From contig CATJIO010000076.1 of NCBI GenBank assembly GCA_949740725.1, positions 1 to 51,033 of the forward strand: DNA of 51,033 nucleotides, read 5' to 3'. This document shows, piece after piece, positions 44,476-51,033 of this stretch. The notes under the pieces were generated by a model, which worked only from the letters and a program-made list of their open reading frames with translations, ran no database searches and was not told the origin of the DNA. Within the stretch, counting starts at the first letter, position 1, and every line of letters begins with the position of its first letter. The DNA comes from an uncultured Lachnospiraceae bacterium. Lineage in GTDB: Bacteria; Bacillota; Clostridia; Lachnospirales; Lachnospiraceae. Made by a program: the position numbers and the translations under genes.

Positions 44476-45909
44476 ATGACCTTAGATATTTTGATTGTTC
44501 ACGGGATAGTGATTACCATGGAAGGGCCAGGCTGCGGCATTATTCCTGACGGAGCGGTAGGCATTAAGAAAAACCAGATTGTGGCTGTGGGGGAGAGCGG
44601 CAGCGTACAGAAGAAGTACAAGGCCCACCGGGAAATCGATGCCAGCCGTAAGGTAGTTATGCCGGGATTGGTGGATGTTCATATGCACACCGGTGACACT
44701 ATCGTGCGGGGATGCGCCCAGGATTTGCCGGCCAGGGACTGGATGTTTAAAGGGGTGCTGGCCATGCTTGGCTATGCTACTCAGGACGAGATCAGTGACG
44801 GATCCATGGTGAATATTATTGAAGCCTTAAAGGCAGGCACCACCACCTTTGGGGACTTTTATTATCCTATGGCTGATCTGGTAAAGAATCATGCTAAGCT
44901 AGGCACCAGGGCAGTGGTCAGCAGCATGATTAACGAACTGCCGCCAGATACGGCTTCCATTGATAAGTCAATGCCCTACCCCTTTGACCCATCTATCGGG
45001 GAGAAAAAGCTCCAGGACAATATCCAGCTGATTGAGCGGTACCATAACTCCAGCCAGGGGAGGATCCAGTGTCGCTTTGGCCCTCACGCGCCAGACATGC
45101 TTTCGGTGGAGCTGCTAAAAGAGATCAAAGCCCTTGGGGATAAGTATGAGGTAAACTTCTTTACCCATCTATCCCAGAGCCCGGAGGAGAATCAACAGGT
45201 CTTGATGCGCACCGGGATGCGTCCCACCGCCCTCCTTCACCAGCTGGGATATCTGAATGACCGATTGCTGGCGGCACATATGTCCTATGCTACAGATGAG
45301 GAGCTTAAGCAGGCGGCAGAGGCAGGTTGCGGCTTTGCCTCCTGCTATAACAGTCTGTGCATTATTGACTGCGTCCTGCCCAATACCCGGAAATTCCTCT
45401 CCTATGGGGGGAAGGCGGGGATTGGTACTGACCAGGCGGCTGGAAATAACTGTAACCTGATGTTCAATGAGATGAAGATGACCTCCCTGCTGATGAAATA
45501 CCAGGAACAAGATCCTACCTTTATGCCAGCTTGGAAGGTACTGCGGATGGCTACCATCGAGGGCGCCGGCGCACTGCACATGGAGGATCAGATCGGTTCC
45601 CTGAAAGAAGGTAAGCTGGCGGATGTGATAATTATTGATCTGTCTGCCCCTTATTTAAATCCTATTTTTATGGATCCAGTTAGAAATATTGTACCTAATC
45701 TGGTGTACGCTGCCAGAGGATCCGAGGTGGATACAGTGATCATCGACGGCCAGATAGTGGTGGACGGACATAAGCTAATGACCATGGATGAAGAGAAGGT
45801 TTTGGCGAAAGCCAATCAGGGGGCGGAGCGAATTTCCCAGGCTCTTAGGGAGGATGAACAGGCTGCAGAATTGCCGCTGGTAAAATGGACTACTGAGGGG
45901 TATTATTGA
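44476..45909 (+). CDS. ATZ/TRZ-type amidohydrolase with altered active-site positions
   Basis: 477 residues from ATG 44476 (AGGAGG at 44461-44466); the earlier ATG 44419 overlaps livF. The metal HxH is H69/H71 (DVHMHTG), with a later His at H268 and Asp D319 in GIGTDQAAGNN. At the usual H-x-x-E the sequence is HLSQ (H231, Q234), and the usual HCPxSN segment reads ASCYNS. The fold belongs to the AtzA/TrzA, guanine-deaminase and SAH/MTA-deaminase branch. Loss of the Glu argues against ordinary aminohydrolase chemistry and for a TrzN-like or different hydrolysis. Conserved position after a solute ABC system suggests it acts on the imported compound. Confidence 0.82.
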   Translation: MTLDILIVHGIVITMEGPGCGIIPDGAVGIKKNQIVAVGESGSVQKKYKAHREIDASRKVVMPGLVDVHMHTGDTIVRGCAQDLPARDWMFKGVLAMLGYATQDEISDGSMVNIIEALKAGTTTFGDFYYPMADLVKNHAKLGTRAVVSSMINELPPDTASIDKSMPYPFDPSIGEKKLQDNIQLIERYHNSSQGRIQCRFGPHAPDMLSVELLKEIKALGDKYEVNFFTHLSQSPEENQQVLMRTGMRPTALLHQLGYLNDRLLAAHMSYATDEELKQAAEAGCGFASCYNSLCIIDCVLPNTRKFLSYGGKAGIGTDQAAGNNCNLMFNEMKMTSLLMKYQEQDPTFMPAWKVLRMATIEGAGALHMEDQIGSLKEGKLADVIIIDLSAPYLNPIFMDPVRNIVPNLVYAARGSEVDTVIIDGQIVVDGHKLMTMDEEKVLAKANQGAERISQALREDEQAAELPLVKWTTEGYY

Positions 45910-45948
45910 TTTCATAAGTGGGCCTCGCAGGCCCAGGATAGGAGAGAG

Positions 45949-46956
45949 ATGAAGCAGATAAACGGATTTGAGGGAAGGGATGGGAAATCCCGTTCTGTAT
46001 TCAGCCACAATGGATTTGCCTATGAGCTGATTCCGGAGTACGGCGATTTTCCCAAGGAGTTTGAGTTTACCATGTATTCCGGAGGCTATTGTGACAAAGA
46101 TGACAATCTGTATATGCTGAGCCGGGATAATGACCATCCGGTGGTGATGCTGGATCCGGAAGGGCATTTTGTGAAAAGTTTTGGAAAGGGGCTGTTTAAA
46201 GAAGTTCACAACCTGTTTGTGACGCCGGAGAACACCCTTCTCTGTACGGATACTGCCCTTCATGTAGTGCGGGAGTTAACCGTTGACGGGGAATGGATCC
46301 GGGATTTTGGAACCCTTGGCGTCCCCAGCGACAGTGGTTATGACCGGGAAATCTGGCGGAAGAATATGCGCCGGGGAAAGATCGTGGCCACAGATCTGGC
46401 TTTTGATAAGGGCTGGTCCTTCTGGATGGCGGCCCAGACGATTCAGCGGGCAGCTCCGCCGTTTAACCGGCCTACAGGCGTGTGCGTAGGGCCAAAGGGT
46501 GATATGTTCGTCAGCGATGGGTACGGGAATGCGGCCATCCACCGCTTTAGCCCTGAGGGAGAGCTTTTAAACACCTGGGGCGGCCCGGGAGATGCGCCGG
46601 GGAAATTTTACATCCCTCACAGCCTCTGTGTGGATCAGGAAAACCGGGTTTGGGTAGGAGACCGGGAAGCCAACAGCATCCATGTCTTTGATGAGGACGG
46701 AAATGTGTTGGCCTACATGAATGAGAACCTGTACCAGCCTACGGCTATGTGGGCGAATGCCCAGTATATCTTTGCCGCGGAGCGGGGAGGCGGCTTGACC
46801 ATTTTTGGGTATGATATGGAGGTAAAGGCCCAGCTGGGCTTCTACAACTCCCCGATCCGCGCCCATGGGATGTGTGGAAACTCCAAGGGAGAGCTGTTCC
46901 TCATGCCGCTGTCCACCTATGACCGTCATTTTTTGATGAAGCTGGCGCCAGCATAG
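45949..46956 (+). CDS. NHL-repeat beta-propeller protein
   Basis: 335 residues with several NHL-type repeats, for example NRPTGVCVGPKGDMFVSDGY, IPHSLCVDQENRVWVGDREA and the motif HSLCVDQ. The fold is a six-bladed propeller like the lyase domain of peptidylglycine alpha-amidating enzymes. No signal peptide or membrane span is visible, so it is cytoplasmic. It starts 39 bases after the amidohydrolase gene with GGAGAGAG nearby and ends the cluster before a strong terminator. Its enzymatic role, perhaps a lactonase or lyase step, is not shown by the sequence. Confidence 0.8.
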   Translation: MKQINGFEGRDGKSRSVFSHNGFAYELIPEYGDFPKEFEFTMYSGGYCDKDDNLYMLSRDNDHPVVMLDPEGHFVKSFGKGLFKEVHNLFVTPENTLLCTDTALHVVRELTVDGEWIRDFGTLGVPSDSGYDREIWRKNMRRGKIVATDLAFDKGWSFWMAAQTIQRAAPPFNRPTGVCVGPKGDMFVSDGYGNAAIHRFSPEGELLNTWGGPGDAPGKFYIPHSLCVDQENRVWVGDREANSIHVFDEDGNVLAYMNENLYQPTAMWANAQYIFAAERGGGLTIFGYDMEVKAQLGFYNSPIRAHGMCGNSKGELFLMPLSTYDRHFLMKLAPA

Positions 46957-47008
46957 ACATCCTGATGTTGCTCTTGTCAGTCTTTTTCACTTTCTGCGCT
47001 CCGGCGCG

Positions 47009-47037
47009 AGAGTCCGGCAAACCGGACTCTTTTTTTT
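47009..47037 (+). terminator. Terminator of the second ABC/amidohydrolase cluster
   Basis: AGAGTCCGG (47009-47017) and CCGGACTCT (47022-47030) form a perfect 9-bp stem with a CAAA loop and an eight-T run. Classic intrinsic terminator. Confidence 0.92.
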
Positions 47038-47071
47038 CATAAAATCAGTGGATTTTCAAGATAGCTCATGG

Positions 47072-47077
47072 TATACT
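47072..47077 (+). promoter_or_regulatory. Possible promoter of the beta-CASP gene
   Basis: TATACT with a poor -35 (TGGATT about 17 bases upstream). It lies after the terminator and before the gene at 47144. Confidence 0.4.
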
Positions 47078-47143
47078 CTCCTTATAAAAGCGCCGATTTA
47101 TCGCGCAAACCAGGACAAATTATCAATAACAGGAGGGGGTTTC

Positions 47144-48745
47144 ATGAAACTTGAATTTATCGGTGCCGCTCATGAGGTAACCGGCAGCTGCCATTACCTG
47201 GAGATCGGAGAGACGAAGCTGTTTGTGGACTGTGGGATGGAGCAGGGACAGAATATCTATGAGAATGTCGAGCCGCCGGTGAGCTACAGTGAGATCGATT
47301 TCGTTTTGCTCACCCATGCCCACATCGATCACGCGGGACTTCTGCCCTTTATCTTTGCCAGAGGCTTCCGAGGGCGGGTGATTGCCACGGAGGCCACAGC
47401 TGAACTGTGCGATATTATGCTTCGGGACAGCGCGCACATTCAGGAGATGGAGGCAGAGTGGAAGAACCGGAAGGGGAGACGTGCCGGAAAAGAAGAGGTA
47501 AAGCCTCTCTACGAGATGAAGGATGCCTTAGGGGTCATTAACCTGATAGAAGCCTGCCCCTATGGCCTGACTCTGAAGCTAAATGAGAACCTTCAGATCC
47601 GCTTTACTGACGCGGGGCATCTTCTGGGCTCTGCTTCCATTGAAATCTGGGCTACAGAAGGAGAGGCGGAGAAGAAACTGGTCTTCTCCGGCGATATCGG
47701 CAATAAGAATAAGCCCTTGATTCGGGATCCTCAGTATCTGGATTCTGCGGATTATGTGGTAATGGAGTGTACCTACGGCGACCGCTATCACAAGCGTTCC
47801 GAAGGCTATGCCCAGGCATTGGCCAATATTATTCAAAAGACGTTGGATAAGGGGGGCAATGTGGTCATCCCGGCCTTTGCTGTGGGACGTACTCAGGAAC
47901 TGCTCTACTTTATCCGTCAGATCAAGGCAGAGGAGATGGTGGTGGGCCACGACGGGTTTGAGGTATATGTAGACAGCCCTCTGGCGGTGGAAGCCACCCA
48001 TGTATTTAAGAATAATATGCTGTCCTGCTTTGATGAGGAGACCAGGGGGCTGGTGGAAAAGGGGATCAATCCCATTGATTTCCGTGGACTGAAGCTCTCC
48101 ATTACCAGCGAGGAGTCCAAAAATATCAACTTTGACCAGACGCCGAAGGTGATTATCTCTGCAGCGGGCATGTGTGACGCCGGCCGTATCCGCCACCACT
48201 TAAAGCATAATCTATGGCGGAAAGAGTGTACCATTGTATTTGCCGGCTATCAAGCAGAGGGAACTATCGGACGCAGCCTGATCGATGGCGCCAGGGAGGT
48301 CAAGCTTTTTGGCGAGTCTATCGATGTAAATGCCAGCATTGAGCGGATCGATGGCATCAGCGGCCATGCGGACCGGAATGGACTGCTAGAATGGATCAGC
48401 GCCTTTGAGAAGAAGCCGGACCGGGTATTTATGGTTCATGGGCAGGATAAGGTGTGCGATTATTTTGCCGAGGGGCTTCGGAATGACATGGGGCTGACGG
48501 CTGACGCGCCTTACTCAGGCTCCGTGTTTGACCTGACGGAAAATGTATGGATCCGCGAAGCGGCAGGTATCCCGGTGGTGAAGACAGTACCGGCGAAGAA
48601 GCGTGGGGATTCGGTATTTGCGAGGCTGTTGGCTGCCGGTGAGCGTCTGCTCCAGGTGATCCGCCGGAATGAGGGCGGGGCCAATAAGGATCTGGCCCGG
48701 TTTACCGACCAGATTATGGCGCTTTGCGATAAATGGGATCGGTAG
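47144..48745 (+). CDS. Metallo-beta-lactamase fold hydrolase with beta-CASP domain (RNase J/CPSF-like)
   Basis: 533 residues from ATG 47144, after AGGAGGGGG; a longer frame to 47048 has no site. The zinc motif HAHIDHAG (H58, H60, D62, H63), later H in DAGHLLGSAS and the D in FSGDIGN are present. The beta-CASP and C-terminal part has EGTIGRSLIDGAREV and ISGHADRNGLLEW (motif C). It resembles the clostridial mRNA 3'-end-processing exonuclease 1-like (YSH1/CPSF73-type) RNases rather than RNase J1. A role in RNA turnover is likely but inferred. Confidence 0.88.
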   Translation: MKLEFIGAAHEVTGSCHYLEIGETKLFVDCGMEQGQNIYENVEPPVSYSEIDFVLLTHAHIDHAGLLPFIFARGFRGRVIATEATAELCDIMLRDSAHIQEMEAEWKNRKGRRAGKEEVKPLYEMKDALGVINLIEACPYGLTLKLNENLQIRFTDAGHLLGSASIEIWATEGEAEKKLVFSGDIGNKNKPLIRDPQYLDSADYVVMECTYGDRYHKRSEGYAQALANIIQKTLDKGGNVVIPAFAVGRTQELLYFIRQIKAEEMVVGHDGFEVYVDSPLAVEATHVFKNNMLSCFDEETRGLVEKGINPIDFRGLKLSITSEESKNINFDQTPKVIISAAGMCDAGRIRHHLKHNLWRKECTIVFAGYQAEGTIGRSLIDGAREVKLFGESIDVNASIERIDGISGHADRNGLLEWISAFEKKPDRVFMVHGQDKVCDYFAEGLRNDMGLTADAPYSGSVFDLTENVWIREAAGIPVVKTVPAKKRGDSVFARLLAAGERLLQVIRRNEGGANKDLARFTDQIMALCDKWDR

Positions 48746-48762
48746 AAAGGATTTTATCAGGA

Positions 48763-49233
48763 ATGGGAAAAGTATTGATCTATACCGACGGCTCTGCCAG
48801 AGGGAACCCGGACGGGCCCGGAGGCTTTGGGACTATCCTGCACTTTGTGGATCAGAAGGGGGTTCTTCACGAGAAGACCATATCTGGCGGCTTTAAGCGG
48901 ACCACGAATAACCGGATGGAGCTGCTGGCGGCCATTAAGGGCTTGGAGGCGTTAAACCGTCCCTGCCAGGTAGAGCTGTATTCCGATTCCAAGTATCTGG
49001 TGGATGCCTTTAATCAGCACTGGATCGAGAACTGGGTAGCTCATCATTGGCAAAGAGGGAAAAGCGGCCCGGTGAAGAATATCGATCTGTGGGAACGGCT
49101 TTTAAAGGCCAAGGAGCCTCATCAGGTTACGTTTATCTGGGTTAAGGGGCATAATGGCCACCCGTTGAATGAGCGATGTGACAAGCTGGCCACCTCAGCG
49201 GCAGATGGAGAGGATCTAGCCGAGGATATCTGA
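48763..49233 (+). CDS. rnhA: Ribonuclease HI
   Basis: RNase HI removes RNA from RNA-DNA hybrids. The 156 residues show the DEDD catalytic set D9 (YTDGSARGNP), E53 (RMELLAAI), D75 (LYSDSKYLVDA) and D140 (NERCDKLA), plus the basic hand region WQRGKSGPVKNIDLW. The ATG at 48763 fits the family N-terminus MGKVLIYTDG; an earlier ATG at 48733 overlaps the upstream gene. Window also carries rnhB at 7534, so both RNase H types are present. Confidence 0.95.
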   Translation: MGKVLIYTDGSARGNPDGPGGFGTILHFVDQKGVLHEKTISGGFKRTTNNRMELLAAIKGLEALNRPCQVELYSDSKYLVDAFNQHWIENWVAHHWQRGKSGPVKNIDLWERLLKAKEPHQVTFIWVKGHNGHPLNERCDKLATSAADGEDLAEDI

Positions 49234-49250
49234 GGGCTGGTATGAATTTT

Positions 49251-49285
49251 AAGGAAAACTTACAATATATTACGTCTTCCTTTTT
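49251..49285 (+). terminator. Weak terminator after rnhA
   Basis: AAGGAA (49251-49256) pairs with TTCCTT (49277-49282) across a 20-base loop, then TTT. Weak; kept with low confidence. Confidence 0.35.
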
Positions 49286-49357
49286 GCTATTTCTTTTCTC
49301 TTGAGTTTATGGTATCGTTGAGTGAGAAACGCAAACATTTGCAAAAAGGAAGATGGT

Positions 49358-50281
49358 ATGAAACAGGATAGAAAGATATGGGGACTCATCCTGGGAATTG
49401 TGTTGATAGGGATGGGCATCACCTTTTTGACCCAGTCCTATGTGTCCAGCCGTCAGGAGGCGCGGAGGATGACAGCGCCGGCGGGGTACGCGGATAGCGT
49501 GGCCGCCGGGGAGAGCATGGCCGAAGAGCAGCCAGACAGCGAAAAAGCGGAGGCGGGGGTTCCATCCCCGCTCTCAGCTGGAGGGGTAGCTGTGGCAGAG
49601 GCAGAGGTGCAGCCAAAGGAGGCTGGCGGATATGGCGCTATCTCTGAAGGACCGTCGCAAGCCCCGGATGTGGGGAAATCACAGCCAGCTTTAGGGGAGG
49701 AGAAGAAAGCCGCCTCCCCCGATACTGCAAGCCGTCTCAGTGGAGGCAGCGGCCAAAGTCCCCCTTTCGTCGGAGAAGAGGCTGGGATGGGGGACAGTGG
49801 GGCGGCGCCAGGCGCGCTGTATAGCGTGTCCCAGGATTCCACAGTGGAGACAGAGGAAATGGCTGAGGCACAGGAGAAGATCGCTGTTAAAGCGGCCATA
49901 GAATCCGAGACAGATTTCCACACCAAACTTAAGGAGTGTGAGACCCGTCTGGCAGAGCTGGATGTCCAGATCGAGCGGATGCGTTCCCAGGAGACAGAAA
50001 ACACCATACAATCGGTGAAATCTGCCGCCAGGACAGAGCAGGGGATATGGGAGCGGGAGCTGGACAGCGTCTATGTGCTTCTGGTGACCTCGCTGGATGA
50101 AGCGCAGGGAGAGGCTCTCCGGGTCAGTCAGCAGCAGTGGATCGAGCTCAGAGACGCCGCCGCGCTGGAGGCTTCCCGAAAGGGCGAGGGAGGATCCTTA
50201 GAGAGCGTAGAGTACATCGCCTCTATCGCCGCCTCCACCAGGCTCCGGGTATATGAGCTGGTAAAACAATATCAGGAATGA
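49358..50281 (+). CDS. Membrane-anchored protein with LprI-like (DUF1311) C-terminal domain
   Basis: 307 residues from ATG 49358, five bases after AAAAGGAAG. One membrane span (about residues 8-24), a long low-complexity Ala/Glu/Gly/Ser/Pro linker (about 40-165), a predicted coiled coil (about 165-225), and a C-terminal LprI-like region (229-303) with WERELDSVYVLLVTSLDE and QQQWIELRDAAALEA, the family W...L...QWI-x2-RD pattern. LprI of Mycobacterium inhibits lysozyme; whether this form does so is not known. It would present the domain outside the cell on a flexible stalk. Confidence 0.75.
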   Translation: MKQDRKIWGLILGIVLIGMGITFLTQSYVSSRQEARRMTAPAGYADSVAAGESMAEEQPDSEKAEAGVPSPLSAGGVAVAEAEVQPKEAGGYGAISEGPSQAPDVGKSQPALGEEKKAASPDTASRLSGGSGQSPPFVGEEAGMGDSGAAPGALYSVSQDSTVETEEMAEAQEKIAVKAAIESETDFHTKLKECETRLAELDVQIERMRSQETENTIQSVKSAARTEQGIWERELDSVYVLLVTSLDEAQGEALRVSQQQWIELRDAAALEASRKGEGGSLESVEYIASIAASTRLRVYELVKQYQE

Positions 50282-50306
50282 AGAAGGGATATTTTCCCTT
50301 CTTTTT
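50281..50306 (+). terminator. Terminator after the LprI-like gene
   Basis: AAGAAGGGA (50281-50289) and TCCCTTCTT (50295-50303), nine base pairs, loop TATTT, followed by Ts. It starts at the last base of the stop codon. Confidence 0.8.
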
Positions 50307-50308
50307 GC

Positions 50309-50337
50309 TTGAAAATTCAATATTCCTATGATACCAT
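50309..50337 (+). promoter_or_regulatory. Promoter of the small ORF and alaS
   Basis: TTGAAA (50309-50314), 17 bases, TACCAT (50332-50337). A fair -35 and weak -10. No T-box is visible in the leader. Confidence 0.5.
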
Positions 50338-50382
50338 AGAACAAGGCACAATAGACTAATTTATGCTTAGGAGGGATTTTTT

Positions 50383-50499
50383 ATGGCAGTTGCAGCCAAT
50401 TTTATATTTTATTTGATTAAGGCCGCGTTATTTGCAGTGCTTGCCTACGCAGGTATCCTCTGCGGGAAAAAGTACAAAGAGAAAAAAACTGGAAAGTAA
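50383..50499 (+). CDS. Small membrane peptide upstream of alaS
   Basis: A 38-codon ORF: it begins MAVAANFIFYLIKAALFAVL and ends in a basic tail (GKKYKEKKTGK). One hydrophobic span (about residues 5-26) with a positive C-terminal tail predicts an inner-membrane peptide with the tail in the cytoplasm. The start has AGGAGGG at 50369-50375, seven bases upstream, which supports translation. Its stop is 21 bases before the alaS start, so co-transcription is probable. No known family was recognised; a role is not inferred. Confidence 0.7.
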   Translation: MAVAANFIFYLIKAALFAVLAYAGILCGKKYKEKKTGK

Positions 50500-50520
50500 G
50501 TAATCTGGAGGTAACAAACA

Positions 50521-51033
50521 TTGGAAAATTATAAGGATTTTCTAAAATACGATCAGGCCATTGAACGCTTTCGTCAGTGGCAGGCTGAGGGACCGTTAAA
50601 TGAACGTCCCTTTGGGGTGAATGAGCTGAGGGAGGCATTTCTGTCTTTTTTTGAGAGCAAGAACCACCTTCGCCTGAAAAGCTTTTCCCTGGTTCCCCAT
50701 AATGACAAGAGCCTTCTGCTGATTAATTCCGGCATGGCCCCGTTAAAGCCTTATTTTACCGGGCAGGAGATCCCGCCCAGGACCAGGGTGACCACCTGCC
50801 AGAAGTGCATCCGCACCGGGGATATCGAGAATATCGGCAAGACGGATCGCCATGGGACCTTCTTTGAGATGTTGGGGAATTTCTCTTTTGGCGATTACTT
50901 TAAAACCGAGGCGATCCACTGGTCCTGGGAGTTTTTAACCGGTGTGATTAAGCTGGATCCAGAGCGCTTATACCCTTCCATTTATCAGGATGACGATGAG
51001 GCTTTCCAGATTTGGAATCAAGAGGTAGGGATC
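50521..51033 (+). CDS. alaS: Alanyl-tRNA synthetase, 5' part (cut by the window edge)
   Basis: The frame from TTG 50521 is open to the window end (171 codons). It has class II AlaRS sequence [34 protein letters not shown] and [22 protein letters not shown] at 50507-50512 is eight bases before the TTG and supports it. The family normally starts at the segment [17 protein letters not shown]; here about 32 residues ([20 protein letters not shown] and on) precede it. An alternative GTG lies near that segment but has no ribosome site. Not visible: editing and C-Ala domains. Confidence 0.92.
   Translation, partial: MENYKDFLKYDQAIERFRQWQAEGPLNERPFGVNELREAFLSFFESKNHLRLKSFSLVPHNDKSLLLINSGMAPLKPYFTGQEIPPRTRVTTCQKCIRTGDIENIGKTDRHGTFFEMLGNFSFGDYFKTEAIHWSWEFLTGVIKLDPERLYPSIYQDDDEAFQIWNQEVGI

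Noticed and set aside
50338-50520. T-box or other aminoacyl-tRNA synthetase leader upstream of alaS
   Set aside because: No T-box motif or specifier-like stem found, and a translated small ORF occupies the leader.
1-51033. Mobile elements, prophage, CRISPR arrays, tRNA or rRNA genes
   Set aside because: No transposase or integrase motifs, no regularly spaced repeats, and no clover-leaf or rRNA-like stretch were found in any gap.

Overview
The window reads as a chromosomal segment of a low-to-mid GC Firmicute of class Clostridia, most likely Lachnospiraceae. The evidence is strong AGGAGG-type ribosome binding sites, frequent GTG/TTG starts, a spoIVA gene (so probably a spore former), the rimM-trmD...rplS-lepB-ylqF-rnhB-yraN order, and clostridial lipoprotein and ABC transporter styles. 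I see no insertion sequence, prophage, CRISPR array, tRNA or rRNA gene. The species cannot be named from sequence alone.

Region 1 (1-9469, + strand) is mostly housekeeping: rimM, trmD, an AIM24-family protein, a large fusion of an endonuclease Q-like PHP nuclease with a UvrD-type helicase, rplS, lepB, ylqF/rbgA, rnhB, a YraN nuclease and pgeF. The two inserted genes separate trmD from rplS, which are usually adjacent. A PRPP synthetase gene (9525-10733) faces this block on the - strand.

Region 2 (11074-20872, +) is a carbohydrate utilisation operon. It has a family 1 lipoprotein binding protein, two MalF/MalG-type permeases, three different Gfo/Idh/MocA-type dehydrogenases and a YesM/YesN-type histidine kinase and response regulator. 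No ATPase gene is present, so a shared MsmX-like ATPase encoded elsewhere is expected. A secreted alpha/beta hydrolase (- strand) follows, with a near-consensus promoter and a perfect palindrome at its predicted start of transcription.

Region 3 (22393-29951, +) carries a MATE transporter, a YbaK deacylase, an unrecognised lipoprotein, and a compact DUF512-der-plsY-gpsA operon.

Region 4 (30075-46956, +) holds two complete branched-chain amino acid (Liv)-type ABC systems about 5 kb apart. The first is a plain livJHMGF set behind a perfect TTGACA-17-TATAAT promoter. A small HD-domain gene and spoIVA follow. The second system lies in a catabolic cluster: DeoR-family regulator, allantoinase-like amidohydrolase, binding protein, two permeases, two ATPases, an ATZ/TRZ-type amidohydrolase with altered active-site positions, and an NHL beta-propeller protein. 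My reading is import and ring opening or deamination of an N-heterocyclic or cyclic-amide compound. This is the best candidate for an undescribed system here.

Region 5 (47144-51033, +) has a beta-CASP metallo-beta-lactamase protein, rnhA, a membrane-anchored LprI-like protein, a 38-residue membrane peptide missed by length cut-offs, and the 5' part of alaS, which starts at TTG and runs off the window.
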